This document shows positions 47,301 through 62,300 of a stretch of 64,000 nucleotides of DNA, in pieces (the first letter of the stretch is position 1; the number at the start of each line of letters is the position of its first letter). Position numbers and translations under genes: made by a program. Below the pieces are notes generated by a model. That model did not search any database and was not told the DNA's origin. It saw nothing but the letters and a program-made list of their open reading frames with translations. This DNA is from Norana najaformis. Lineage: Eukaryota; Annelida; Clitellata; Crassiclitellata; Hormogastridae. Where the stretch lies: NCBI GenBank assembly GCA_964023275.1, contig OZ029917.1, forward strand, positions 22,740,488 through 22,804,487. Direction: 5' to 3'.

Positions 47301-50300
47301 TTTTGGTTGATGTGCGGTTCAACAAAACAACGAAACAACCATAAGTTCATGTTACATGAACCAACAGTTACTTGTCAGATGTACATGAATCACTGGGATT
47401 CAGACAAAGCAAAAGTGGAAAACCAATGTTTTATCGGATACCACCATGCTACAAAATGTAATATAATGTTGGAGTGCAAATTCATGAGATTTAGCACATG
47501 AATCCCTGGGATTCAGACAAAGCAAAAGAGGAAAACCAATGTTTTATCAGACATCATTTTGGTAATGAAAAAAGGATAATAGAAATTAAAGATGACTTGT
47601 CTGTCTTACAGTTCTTTTTTGCAAGCTTGTGACCCAACAAAATGACATAAGGATCCACCTATGTTTTGCTAAATGATGAGTGAAACTTTCCTTACTCTGT
47701 TTGTGACACCAGGGGATGGTATTAATGTGAAATGTTTGGCACTGCTTGTTACAGGAGATTTTTGAACAAGTGAACAAGGCTTACGAGTTCCTTTGCAGCA
47801 GAGCAAAGATCACCGAAGGCCCAAATCCCCAGAACATTGTCCTCATACTGAAAGCACAGAGCATCTTGTTCCGAAGATACAAGGATGGTGAGTACATCTT
47901 TAACACTTGGGCTGAGAGTTCCTTTCGAAATAATTTACTCTCGTATATTTTGTGTTCTGTCAGGAACCTGTGCATACTCTATACATATATAAATAATGCT
48001 TTGTTCAGAAATGTACATGTCAGTTTTGTTTATAATCAGTGGATGATGAACGCTGGTTTAGTCATGATGTAGATGTCTTTCAAAACTGAACTCAGATTCA
48101 TGTAAAATTTACTGTTGCTCAGTGGTGTGTAACTGATAGGCGACATTGGTTGTTGAATTGCTATTGCCTTGCATGCATGCATGACAGATGAAAAGTCTTG
48201 CTACCCAAAGCTGTGGTAGTTGATTGAGGTCTAGATTTTCATTTACCTTACCTGTGGCCAGGCTTTTAATAGTTTGAAGTTCTGTTGAAGCAGCACTTGC
48301 TGGAATCGTCTCCCTCGAGAAGTGCGACTTGAACCCCTTTCTCTCCCTCTGTGTTCTGCAGGCACCTGAAGACTGTACTGTTCAACAGTGATTTTACTTT
48401 TTTGGGTCGGAAGCACCTCTGTTGAGTTTACACTCTAAGAGGCGCTTTATAAATCTCAAATTACAATATCTATAATTATCTAACTAAATGACACTGTTGT
48501 TCTGATGACAGTGCTGGAGCCATACAAGTATGCTGGTTATCCAATGCTGATAAAGTCCATTCAGATGGAGACCCAAGATGACGGCCTCTTCTCCAAGCCC
48601 ATCTCATTGCTCTCGGCCGCCACAGAACTCTGCTACCATACGGTCAACTGCTCAGCTCTCAATGCGGAAGAGTTGCGTAGGGAAAAGGGCATCGAGGTTA
48701 GAAAGTTTTTATGTGAGGTGGTGAATCAGACAGTATCTGTAGCTCTTTATGCGTAGATTCCAATTATTGTAGATTATAGTTTGGGAATTCTAGTTAACAA
48801 CAGTTTGGGAATCCTAGTTAACTGCCTAAGATTCCTCGCTCAGTCAGTGGACATATGGCGTGTTAACAAATGCATTACTTGCATACCTAACACAGTTTTA
48901 AGTTTCAGGGAGAAAATGAAACTCAATCAGAGAAGTGTTATCAAATATTTTGGCAAAATGGGGACAAACAGAGAGGATGTTCCTAAAAAGTTAGGAACTT
49001 AGAGTTGGCTCTGAAAAGTTTTTCACTCCAAAGCATTGTCTTTTAAACTGATAAAGTCCATAGCCAGAATCACTGGGTAGGTGCTGAAGTTGGTTACTGT
49101 TATTCGCCAGGTTACCCCTGGTGTTAGTGCAAAACAGTCTCCCAAGGCCTTGACCCACTGAACTTGTCTGACATCGACTGACCATTTGAAAGCGGTTACT
49201 CTAAAGTAACTGGACAAGGCCATTTTACCTGTTTGTCATTATCTATATTTTAAATTCTAAGTATTTGTTCCTCGTATTAAGTCCTCACTTGCGCAGCAGA
49301 GGGCTTTTGCTGTTGTTGGCCACTCTCTATGGAATGAACTTCCGCTATCATTTCGTGCAAGGGTCACTAATGGTGATAGAGCCCAGTCAGCTCGTTGTTT
49401 AAAGACGTTCTTATTTCCCAGGGGCTCTCATGCTGGAAGCGCCTCTGAGTAGTTTGTTCTGTAAGAAGCGCTATATAAATTATCAAGATACAATACAGTA
49501 CAAAAACAATTTATTGGCTCTAGCAAAGTCAGTGCCCCTAGCCCTTGCCTAGAAGTATTGAGTGATGTACGGGTCTTACACAAAAGGTTGGGCCAGTTCA
49601 GATGGCTATTTCTAGTTGCCGAATAATTGAACAAGTGTCTTCTGCTCTCTAGGTCATGATATATATCTGTATATATACATATATATATATATACATATAT
49701 GTAGTACAGTGTATGTAAGAATCATAGAAAGAATGTAGTTTTTGCTGCATTGTTGCAAGCCAATTTTTCTGTTAGCCTTTGACTAACCTGTGTTTGTGTG
49801 GAGAATAGTTCTTAAGCTTGACCTCCATCAGAATGGGTACAGAAACTTATTTAAATTTGCTTTATTGGTTTTCTTGGTTGACTGAAGCAACTGACCTTAT
49901 GGAAATCTGTCTGACTTGCTTTAATTTTACACCATTGGTTGATTCCTTTTTCATTAGACACTAGCACATTCCATCACCATAGAAGATACTAAATTATTAC
50001 TTTTTTATTAGTTTTATTACTGTTATTACCAGGATTGTTATAAAATGCTTTGAATTTCTTGCAGACATTACAAGAGGCGTTTTCTCGATGTGTGAGTGTC
50101 TTGAGTAAGTCGTCGAAGCAAGATGATTTGGCCGTTCAGGTATGTACATTGTTAATTGGGAGAAGGGGAGCATTAATTGCCTGATGGGTTGACAGTTTCT
50201 CTTTTTATGGCATTTATGTTTTACATATTTTAATTACAATATAAATATCAACTTATTTAAATATTAGAATGCAGTCTGTTACTTAATATTTAAAGGACTA

Positions 50301-53300
50301 AATTGCTTTGAACTATTTAAATGCAATCTATTACTTAATATTTAAAAGTTTAACCTGAATTACATTATTTAAAGGACTGAAAGAATAGCTGAATCAAATT
50401 GATCTTTGTATATTTATTACTTTAGTGCAAATTTGCAGATTTTGTACACATTTTAAAGATACTGTATAATAATATTGATGTTATTTTTTGTTAGGTTTGT
50501 TCCAATGTGGCCCATTGTTATGCAGTGGCTGCCCAGTTTGAAGGTTGCCGCACAAAAATTCAAGAGATTTCAGCGATAATTAAAGATCTTTGTCGTGTTC
50601 TATACTACAAGGTGAGTAATATTGCCTGTGAATAAGTAAGGTCATGTAAGGTGTTCACACATTTTCTTGCTTGCGTGAGTAAAAAAACGGATAAAGTAAG
50701 TGTAATATATTTACTATAAAAAGTGTGTTTTTAGCATCCCTTGCAGTGGAGTGATTCACAACCTATAGCTAGACAGTCACAATGGCCTGTTTCTGAATTC
50801 TTCAAGCCTTACAAATCATATTGTTGTGCACCTCCTGAATGTGGTGTACCTATCAGCGGTCATCTGTGACGAGTCTCTTCAGTGGACGCTGCCATGTTTT
50901 CATGGTGTTTGTGCAGGGTTTCTCCGCAGTCTGTCCTGTGTCCTGATATACGTACTACATGTCAGGTTCAAGAATGTGTTGACTACTTCCAGATGTACAC
51001 AGGTTCTTTAGTTTGGCACGATGTGTGTGTGCATTGATTAGTTAGTTAATTAGTAACCTTTATCTTGCTGGTGTCTAATGCACAAAGCATCGAACGATGG
51101 CACGTCTAAACCAAGCTCCAATCAGGTCAGATTAGTGTGTGAATATGTGTGTGCGTGCGTGTGTGTGTTTGTGTTTGTGTGCGTATGTGTGAGAGAGAGC
51201 ACTTGATGATGTTGCAGTGTTCTGCCTTCTGGAGCATCATCTGATTTTGCTTACCATGAACAAGTTGAATACGGTGTTTGGACTCTTCTGTACAGTGCTC
51301 TCAAGAGATTGCCAATAAATGTATTTTCGTATAGCTTTACATTATAGGTCCTACTGCAGTTTTAGTCAATGGGTGACATGTAACTGACATACCAAGATCT
51401 CCTTGTAACACATTTCATTACTGTGCAGACTGTGATGTAAATTAGACTGTGATATGGATACCAAATTTATTCCACTTTAAACATTACCTTATTCTAATAA
51501 TCTGCTATTCGGTGTTATTCCCAAAGGCATCATTATAAGGGGAGCCAGTAGACTTTAGGATTAAAAGCACAGTACCATAAAGTAATACCTACTGATAGCC
51601 TGATGTTGGTCATTGTTTACTTTTGCATTTCCAGAATGTTCCAAAGTTGTGTCAAGTTGCAACAGAGTGTGTAAGCAGCCTGGCAGTTGACTTCTGGCTG
51701 CAAACGAACCTCTATCAATCAGGAGTTCTTTGGCATCTTCTTCTCTTTTTGTTTGACTACGATTATACATTGGAAGAGGGAGGTGTGCAGAAAAGTGATG
51801 ATTCTAACCAACAGGTAACCCGACTGAAAGATCCTCTATTTAAAGCGTAACTTTCTACCCCTTTATCAAACATATTTTGAAATATTGTTTCAATCGTTTG
51901 TTCATATAATGTATGTGATTTTTAATTAAATACTCCTTTACATGATTTTAGCTGTTTATGCATTTGTCCCAATTAGTTACAGAAATAGCTGTTTGTCAGT
52001 CGAATTTCAAGTGGTCTTCAAAATGACTTCATGTGCTTTTTTCAGGGCAAACAGCATGAAGCACAAAACCTGCTTGTTTTATATCTTATATGCTTTATAG
52101 AAATTTTCTGCTTATCTCACTTGATAAAGCTCTGCTTAACAAAAGGCTTTTGGTTTTATACAATGCTTTGACTTAACTGCCTGTAAACAAATAAGGCCAT
52201 TAAAAATGTGCAGTATATCAGCACTAAAATGTTTTAAATGCTCAACCTGTAAATCATTTAACTGTACTTGGATAAGTTAACTGTGGTAACAGAGATATTA
52301 AAATGTTGCCTTTAAATGCTTTAGGAAGTGTCTAACACGCTGGCTAAATTGGCTGTCAGAGCCTGTGCTAGGCTTGGTGGATTCTTACCTGATGATGATG
52401 TCACTCCTGACAATCCAGCAGTTAAGAAATCGCTCAGCACGATGTTGACTCCCTATGTCACAAAGAAGTTGTCGCTGGGTACACCAGCTGAGGTTAGCAG
52501 CCACAAAGTCTCCTAAGGCTTTCTTGAAAATAGAGAATAGATGGACTGCAAAACGGGGAAGGCTAGAGCTAGATCTGATATCCTTGATGGGCATGTGGGT
52601 ATGTATTGGATTAGTGGGTGGGTTGGTGGACTGATGGACGGATTGACTGATGGGTTGACAGCTGGATGGATCCGTGGTCTTTGATTTATGACTTACTGAA
52701 CTTGCAGAAGATTGATTAAAGGATCAGTAATTTTACCAAGTATCCTTTCTTTGTCTTGCGTATCCATCCAATAGAATTCTTACGTTGTAGATAGACTAAT
52801 TTTACGAAGTATCCTTTCTTTGTCTTGCGTATCCATCCAATAGAATTCTTACATTGTAGATAGACTAATTTTACCAAGTATCCTTTCTTTGTCTTGCGTA
52901 TCCATCCAATAGAATTCTTACATTGTAGATAGACTCTGAGGATACAAAGTGTGGAATTGGGCAGATTGTGCTTTGCTTTTTGTTTTTATTTTCTGCTCAT
53001 AGTATGATGAAGTGTTTTATGTTTTCATAGCTTCTTAAATTGCTGAACAGTAATACAGAAAATCCACTCCTCATCTGGGACAATGCTACCAGAGCTGAAC
53101 TGACTGAGTTTCTGAGTGATCAACAACTGCAAATTGTTCGAACGGCAAGTAAAACTCTGTAGTTGTTGTGTAGAATCTGCATAATGTGCAAAACTGCATA
53201 AGTACATTTGCATGTCTGCATATGCATGGATACATTGATTTATGCTACATCGCATTTGGTGAGCAACTTTTATTCATTTTATTTTACCTAAAGTTTAACT

Positions 53301-56300
53301 TTGTTGTGACCAACTGTTCCACTTTATGTAGTCATGTTTCCACCTCTCATGTCCAACTGTTTTATGTAAACGCTTATCAAGGATAAGCATTTACGTGTAT
53401 TGTCTGATTCAATTGCAGTAAGTTGGTGGGCCAATAGTAGAATTTTTTAAAATTTATTTATATGGAACATTTATATAGCGCCCCTTCAAGAAAACTACTC
53501 AGAAGCGCTCCCAAACCAACCTCGGCGAAAGAGAAGAGTCTTAAGAGAAGAATAGAAGATAGAAGTAAAGCTGGCCAAGAGTCATCCTTTCACCTCTGCA
53601 ATCGTGGTTCAACTACTCAGTACTTTCTGTTAAATAATGTATGTCACATTGTTGAATTTTGTGACACTACGGTTGTGATAAAATAAATACTAGTGTTTGC
53701 TTTGACTTTAAAACATTAAGTTAGCTATGTGATATGGATCAGACTCTCAAATCTGATTACCAGTTTTTTGATTGTGCTGCATACAGGGTGAATGTGATCC
53801 TGCCTTTGGAACGGAGTTTGTCTTTACTGTTCATTCGAAAGAGTTGATTGTCGGTGATGTCTTTGTGCGAATATACAACGAGCAGCCAACCTTTGTGCTA
53901 GAGGTTTGCATATTTACATCTTAAAAACATCAATTTGATTTATTGTTTTCACTTTTAACATTCCTAATAGTAACATAATCCAGAGTTATTAACTATTTTT
54001 ATTTTTTAAAGGAAATCTGTACTTTCAGAGCATACATTATTTTTATATTCAATTATTCTGCTCTTATGAAAGCCAGAATAGTTTTATATCTGCTGGTGAT
54101 TTTAAGGTAACTAATTGCTGGTAATTTTCCTCTTGATTTTAAAGTCTCGTTTAGGTTTATGTGCGTCTATGTGCATGTATAATATCTTTTGATTTCTATG
54201 TTATTTAATTTGCTAAAATATTAAGTATTTAATTATGCAAGGAAGGTGACAGGAGTGGAGCCTTTGATGATTGTCTAACTCTAAGGTAACTAATTGCATT
54301 TGTACTGATAGATGTATTTTAAAGTTATTTGTTTCTGTTTATCTGAACAGAATGCCAAGGGCTTTACAATAGATCTGCTGGATTTCCTTGGATCCCAAGC
54401 TCAAGTGAGTTGAGTTGCTGACTGTCTGTTTCTATGTTTGACATTGTTGTCTGCCTCTCTGATGTTCAAAATTTATGTATATGCTGTAACATGTTTCCTT
54501 AATATGGTTGGCATGGCTTGACATAAAGGGCCAATTTCACTTGGGTTTAGAGCTCAGACGCAAGAGTAAAATTCATGGCTTGACTGCTAAGAACAAATAT
54601 TAGCAGCTATCACTATCATTTTTCATGGACCATTTTGATTAAATGGCAGGCATTCGTATTTACTGTTTACTTAATAAATAATTAATTTGTGTCTGTTTTA
54701 GTATTTACATTCTCTGATGGCACTTATGCAGCAAAATTCAGCCTCTGTCAACTCCAGTGCAGAAAGGCTGGTCAGTGTTGAGATGTCCCTTGAAGCACTA
54801 CGGAATGTGATCAAGAATAATCCAGGTAAGCCGATGCCACAGAAGCGTTCTATTGTTCAAGTAGTTCCGTGGACAAAATAATTAACATGAAGCATTGCTT
54901 TAATTAATGTCTTTGTATGAATCTAATCTAGTGGTAATCTGAGAGCTGCAGTACCTTCATGATGCACAAGACGTCAGTCAATGGTTTCTTCGTAATAAAA
55001 CTACAGTCCACAGTCATGATCTGTTGGAGAACTCCAGCAGTCAAATTCTAACAGGTTTGAAAGACCAGAAGGCAAGCAACATCAGGTAGGGAAGCTGTTG
55101 TGGCAGAAACGTGAACTTGGGTTACTAATGCTCTGTGGCATGTAAAACAATTTTAAGAAACACTTTTTAATATCTATTTGGATTATTGTATTTCCGAAAT
55201 TCTTTAGAATCAATTCTGGAAAAACGTACAGTTTAATTGAGTCACTTAGCTATGTTAAAATATGCATATAATAAATGTGATCTTAATTATGAGCTCCTGT
55301 TTGAGAAGAAAATTGCATTTGAAGAATCAGTATTTAGTTACATTTTGAGGGAACAGTTCACCAGACCTCATTGATGCCATATGTATACAAATGGCACTAC
55401 AAGAAGAAGTTCTTAGATTCATTTTCATAATTTATCAAGCTAATATTTGTTTTGTTTGGCTATAGGTGTCGAGATCCAGTGTATTGGTCACTTCAAGCTT
55501 CTCTTCTCACTGCTCAGGGTTGAAGGTTGTCCCAAGGTTCAGCAGCATGCTCTTGAGGCAAGTCATTGTTTCTCTCTTTGCATTGACACAGTTTTGTATA
55601 CCACTCATTATGACTGATTATTTCGATGCTTTTTACAGTTTACTCAAGTCATCTTGATTCAAAGCAACTACCACTGTGGTATTTAAGTATCGATAATTTA
55701 GTACTGGGCCGTGAATTTGGTCTTTGTATGCATACCCCTGTACGAGGTACTACTTGATAATTGGTACTGTTGTTACTGAGGGCATTTTATTTTGGTCACA
55801 GGTAATATCATGCGTGACTGCAAATCAGGAATGTGTGAATGACATTGCAGCATCGGAAGTGATTTCCTATCTGCTGCTTATCATCCAATCTTTACCTCAG
55901 TGTTAGTATCATCAAATTTATTACCAAGATAGGGAATACTGGTTTATGTGAGAAGGCAAAGTAACGCTTGGTAACATGCGCTGAAAGACATACATAATCA
56001 TAGTGTATGATTATGTAAATCTTAGTGTGGCTAGAAACTCAAAGACAGAGGCTGTCTGATGCAAAGGCACTTGCACTGTAGACTCTACCAGACGATTTTG
56101 TCCAGTTACTTTGAATGGTCACGTTACTGTCTTGTTATTGCAAAAGTGATTTTGACTTAATGCCAGACAATTTGTGTTTCTGGCTACTATGACATCAGCT
56201 GTTTCCAGACATTATTTTAAAGCGTGAAGTCCTTGCCTTTGACTGCTAAGCCTGTTGGTACACAGCTGTTGTAACCTTGGCTGAAACAGCAGCTATGCTC

Positions 56301-59300
56301 TTGTTGGTGTTTGCTACGCTGGGATTGCAGGCAAGGGCACAAGCACCATAGTTTATCTCACCTGCAGCCACTACCAGGTGTGGTCCCTTCATCCGTTTGG
56401 GGAGTGGAACATGTGCATCTATATTAAGTTCACCTGCTTTAAAACTGTACTGCCCCTGCATGGCTTAAAGCTAGCTGCAGTCAGAAACTGGTGCCATGTA
56501 CTCAGGCAGCTGTTACAGTTGATACAAGGTGTCTAAAATTAAGACAACGAGGCTGAATATTAGCCGGTGCAGCATGTGTATTGATTTTAAATAATTCTGC
56601 CGTATAGGGCTGCACAGCAAGTGTGAATACATCTCGTGTGTTAAATAAGTATTATTGGGAGGCATGCCACAACCGTGCATTATGTGGATTTGGGTATAAA
56701 AAGGTTGCACTGTATTGGGTAACAGATTGCCACAGAAAAGACTTTGAGTAAAGTTAACTGAACATTATCATTTAATTTGTGAAGGTGAGGGCACAGAAGA
56801 AGCCTGTTACTTGTAATTTGTTTTGAACCCTGTAGTCTTTGATGATAACCAGTTACAATGAAAGTTAGAAAATGAGCTGATGATATTAAATGTTGCAGTG
56901 GGACAGTTAACTCTGCAGGTCCTGTATCCACTCATCTCCAATACAAAGATCCTTAAAGAAACCATTCAGAAAGGTAAGATTTGGAGAACACAAGTTTTTT
57001 AAAAAGTAGGTTTAGTAATTCAGAGGACAAGAATGTTAATCAGAACAGTTAAGCAACAATTTTTTCTGAAAAATGAAAATGTCTTTTAAAATCTTGATTT
57101 ACTTTTATTTCTCTGAATGCTAATAAATGTTCAGCAAGACTTGGTATTTATGTCATGTTAAAATTCAAAATTATTTTTATTTTTTTATTCCAACTAATTT
57201 AACATTTTCTTTTAAAATGTTAATTTAAACTGGTGCAAAATGTTACAAGCAATTAACTGTTGTTTCTGGTTATTTCAACATGTGATGAATTTGGTTTTAA
57301 GCATGATACTTATCTGATCTTAGAACTTCTATAGCACCAGTATGATAGTGCACTAGGCATCAGTCAGTGGCACTCCGATACAGAATTGCAATCAGGTCAA
57401 GTAAGTAAGTGCATTTGTTAACATGCAGATATGTCCATCGACTGAGTGAGGAATTGTAGGCGTAAATAGGTCAGTTCCAAAGGTCAGTTCAGTGGGACAG
57501 AAAGGCAGCCTAAGGAGGATGAGCTTGCTAAAACAAGAACTTGATACGTGGTATAGATACTTGATCAGAGAGAATGCTATGTCTGTATTGATTGTGTTTT
57601 ATTACGTGCTGTTTCAGGTGCTCTGATATACTTACTTGATTTGTACTGCAATGCGACTAATCCTGGCGTCCGAGAGCAGACGGCTGAATTGTTTGCCAGG
57701 ATGTTGTCTGATAAGCTGACTGGGCCAAGAGTTCGCATTATTCTGTCGAAATTTCTTCCGCCAATATTTATGGATGCTATGCGTGACTCCCCTGAGGCAA
57801 GCGTTCACATGTTTGAAGGTTAGTGTACTGTTTCTTTTCTAGCAGTTCAGTGATACAGATTGCTATTAATCTTTGCAGGAAATTAATTTATCATAAAAAT
57901 TTGATTTAATATAGAAATTTACATTAATCAGTTGAACCATACCTTTAATTCTTTCTGTGCATTCTATCTGTCTTTGTAAAATTCTGGCGTAGGGTTTTCT
58001 GATGCTGTCTCGTAAGCCTGCCTTATGACAACTCCTACAATGAGTTTAATTTTCTAGAACCTTTTTCTTTCTCCTGTCTAAATTGAATTAAGAAAAGCTG
58101 ATTTGACTCAAGTTCTGCACTCGAGTCATTTTGTGTATTAAAACCTCCCCTAAGACACTCACTGTGCACAAATTTTTAACCAAGTGTTTTTAATGCTCAG
58201 TTGCTTAGCACCATCAGGTGATGATGTGGAGGGATTTATTATTACACAATGCTAGACAAATATAGAAATAATAATAGCAATAATAATAATAACAGCAGTA
58301 ATAATAATAAGAAATCAAGAATCAGACGCAGCTTTAATAGTAAATGGTTGTTATACAGATATGAAAAGTTGTTTTGCATTTTCCATCTCCTTGATTTTTA
58401 ATGAGAGATCCACGCATCCGTGGTCATGTTTTCAATTCGTACAACTGATCAGTATTCCTTGCTTGCTAAATGGACTCTTTCAGTTTGATATGTTGCTGGG
58501 TTATTTTACTATAGGATCTCACGAGAATCCGGAGTTAATATGGAATGACGATGCAAGAGAAAAGGTTTCTGCAACAGTGAAAAGAATGAAAGATGAGTGA
58601 GTTCTAAGTTAAACTGAACCCTGTGCATGCATTCACGTGGGAATTTTGCAACAAAATTCCCATGTGAAGTAAAATAATGGCTACTAAGTCTTTGTAGATA
58701 CTTGTATGACGGTGCAACTGTCTTGTATTTGTATTTTACAGGAAAGTTCAGAATCACAGACCAGTTCCTGCATTACTAAGTCTGCCATTAATTAAATTGT
58801 GTGTGTTGTAAAGCATAATGTAGCTTCTCCTTGTTTACAATCTAAATCTGTATATAATATCTCATAAATTTAACTCTATTAGATGAAGAAATTGATTTAC
58901 CGCAGTGATGATGGTGTTTAAAACTAGAAAGAGTTTATCACCTTTCTAACAGATAAATCTGGACCTTCCTATTAGTCCTTTGAAGAACATATGAAGTTTT
59001 TCCTTTTCCACAACCTTCTCTTATCACATTCGACAAGGCTGTGACTGTTATAGCCCCAACATTTCTGATGTTTAACACCAAATAATAAACACTGGGGAAA
59101 TTTAAATAATTTAAGCTGCTTTTGGTGCAGGTACTACCTAGCTCAACGTGACAACCCTGTCATGAAGTGGAATCTTCCAGAAGACTTTTCTGTAGTTTAC
59201 ACAAATGTAGAAGGTGAACTGACAATTGGTGGAGTCTTCCTTCGACTGTACATTGCAAATCCAGGATGGGTATTGAGGAAACCAAAGGACTTCATGGTAG

Positions 59301-62300
59301 AGCTCTTGGAAAAGTGGTCTGAGCTCACAAGTATCACAAATCCAAACGTAAGGAATAAGTGTAATTTAAAATGACGTTTTTTTTTGTAAGGCATTAAAAG
59401 TAATAAGCTACATTAAAGTTCACTGATAATAGTTTTTGTTAGAAGTTACACTGGAGCATTTGCTATAACATGGGATTTGAGATCCATATCAAGAGCCCTT
59501 TTATGCCAAGGGCCACATTAAACAGAGTGGCCTCCTAAATCCACACTCGCACGCCTGTTTTTGTGTTAGGACTGGCTTTCTAAACGAGGAAGTTGGAAGG
59601 CCCTTGAATCAAACAGGTGCAGGAGCAGTGAAAATAAAATTGTTCTTAAATGAATTCTCAGTAGTTTCTTTGCGTGTCAGTTAATATTTAAAAGGTTAAT
59701 GTTGTTGTGGTGCTGTTGTGTTAATATTGTTGTTGTGGTGCATTGAATGAAAAGGGTGAACTGCTGGAGACGGTGACGCAGGGCATCGTCTCTTTCTTCT
59801 CTGTTCAGCCGTCGATGTTGGACCAGGTGCCACAGCTTGGTCACATCCCAAAAATCTTCAAGGCCATGACATCGCGAAATGATGTGATTCCAAAGACAGC
59901 ACTTCAGATTGTTCAGCAGTTTGCCGCTAGTGAGGTGATTAGTATTTCATCAGACTAAAATCTCGGCATTTCATATGCTGCATGACCTACCTCACCATAC
60001 GTGCAGATAGGTATGTGGCGACATTGGCCAAGAAATGCTTACCAATCAAAGAAACTGGATATCTTAATTTTTGTTTTGCTTTATTGTTTTGCACTTACCT
60101 ATAGTTTGTCAAGTTGTTTTATGTATATATATATGTACTGTTATATGTGTGCATACTTAAACATATATGTATATATGTATATCATTCATTTATTCATTCA
60201 TTTAGTTTTTGAACCTGGCAAAAACTTCAGTCATGTAATAATATTATAAAATGTCATTGTCAAAGATACTTCGTAGTTGTCATTGATTGGGCTTCGAATC
60301 ATTGACTTGCCCGATTCTTAGCGTAGCATTAACTGAGGTAAAGACACACAGTCTTTGATTTTTTGAATTATAATTAAATGAACAGTTAAATCAAAACAGT
60401 ACTTGAATCGTCACAGTTTCTAAACGCACAAATCTATCAACATTTGCCACTGAAAATTTCAACTTAGCACACAATAGATCAGTGCCACAGATCTTTGCGC
60501 TCTCTCTTGACAGTGCTTTTGTGTCCACTTATATAGGCTATTTCCCAAGATATCAGACCAGTAGAGACTGGTTTAGACCAGGCTGCTGGTATTGCACAAA
60601 CATGAATTTTACCAAAAACCTGCTGATCATCGCAATGCCTTCATGTGAGAAACCACTTTACAAAATGTGCATTGGCAATAATTTCTGTTGATGTTAGCTC
60701 ACCTGCATGCAGGGCATCGTCAGCCAATCATACCATCCCCATCACATGTCTGATGTGCAACAGCCATAAGTCTTGTGCAAACAAATCAACCCAATGACTA
60801 GTGGAAATTTTCTATACGAACACTCGCTAAAACTTGCCGACTAAGGAGCATGATACATTCACAGTTATACATGCGGTTAGAGTATAGCTTGCAGCCCACA
60901 TCAATACATGATCACTTAGAAATCTACATATTCCTTTTTAAGCGCTGTTATTACTGTTGAAATGTGTGCACTGACTTGTTCCAAGATTATCCTGAATCAC
61001 TGTTTAGCAGAACAAATCTTTATTATTTTAGTTTTCAGTTTGATTTGCTGAATGCTTTTAGACTCTGTGATCAGTTTGTGTGTATTCATTCATGATTATA
61101 ATTATTTACTAGATCAGTTGAATGTTTTTTTTGTTGCTTTGTCTGTATTTGATGACCGTTTTCCTAAATCATTTGGGTTTGTTAGTGTAATCGTTCGCAT
61201 ATATATTTACCCGTGTCTTTATGATTATATCATTTAGATCTGTATTCGATCAATGGCACAAACGGAATGTGTTGGACCAATAAAATTAGCAATGAAAATC
61301 CGACGAGACATGATCGGAGTTGCATGTGATGCTCTCATGAACATGTTCCAGATCGGAGAAGAGGAACTCGTAGAACAAGTAAGTTCCTCTTCACTTTTAC
61401 CATATATCACCACTTAGGCCATATTTGACATAATTTGTTTAATTTTCGAGTTCTGTCGTGGCATTTCTGTTACACTGGTTTTTAGACTATGTGGCTAAGA
61501 TCTACAATGTTTATCTTTCTGGGTGTTTGGTCATTAGGCCTTGAAGACCGAGATGGTGGAGTTTCTGGTCCGGCTGCTTGAGACCGGTCTGGAAGCACAG
61601 GAAAACCCTTCGGCCATCAAAGCGCAGATCGTGAAGGCGATTAAAGCTATGCAGCTCAGTCTCAAGCATGGTGAAGAGGTCAGATTGATGACTGTTTTAT
61701 CGTGTACTGTTGTGAGCTCAAAGTTAGGTTGCTGTCTGCTAAAACTGTTACGTTGTAGGAGGTAACTGAGAACATAAAACTACACACAGGAATGCAGAAA
61801 GTGCAGATATAATTCGCATCTGAGATGGTCACTGTACAGGGACCTTGACACAATGATAAATGCCTCATCTTTACATTAATATATGAAATAACATTAGTAT
61901 ATACTAAGATTGAGCTTTTTCTTATATTTCATTATGTCTGTTTGCCACTTTAGCATGATATATAATCAAATATTAATATGACTAGATCTGATCAAAATGT
62001 TGGTTAGATGTTGATTTTTAAATCCAGTGGAATTTTCACCTTGTTCAGACTGGTCTGGAGTCACACTAATAATGATTATACTAATAATGATTATACTAAT
62101 AATGATTATAGCACCTTCAGGGAGACTTTGTTCTTGAGCTGAGTTAGTGGAAATCTTGTCCTTAGGGTTGTGAGAATGTGACCTGTGTTTGTCAAGTGGA
62201 ATGCATTGTGCATGTGTAGGTTTCTGAGATCAATATGGAAAATATTTTAAAGCATTTTTAAATCAAACTCTGTATGATGAAAACAGGACAGAACTTTGAC

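Larger units (their letters stand above)
46188..47802 (+). other. DNAJC13: J domain of RME-8 (HPD intact)
   Basis: Encoded by three exons (46125-46240, 47102-47180, 47755-47887): [20 protein letters not shown], then [20 protein letters not shown], then [16 protein letters not shown]. The catalytic HPD is at 47154-47162, about residues 1325-1327, close to its position in human. It stimulates the ATPase of Hsc70/HSPA8. The usual inter-helix loop and the basic helix II ([14 protein letters not shown]) are present, so the domain should be active. Confidence 0.95.

Noticed and set aside
56246-56461. 71-codon open frame on the - strand
   Set aside because: Within a long DNAJC13 intron, no acceptor/donor pair in phase with neighbours, no recognisable motif.
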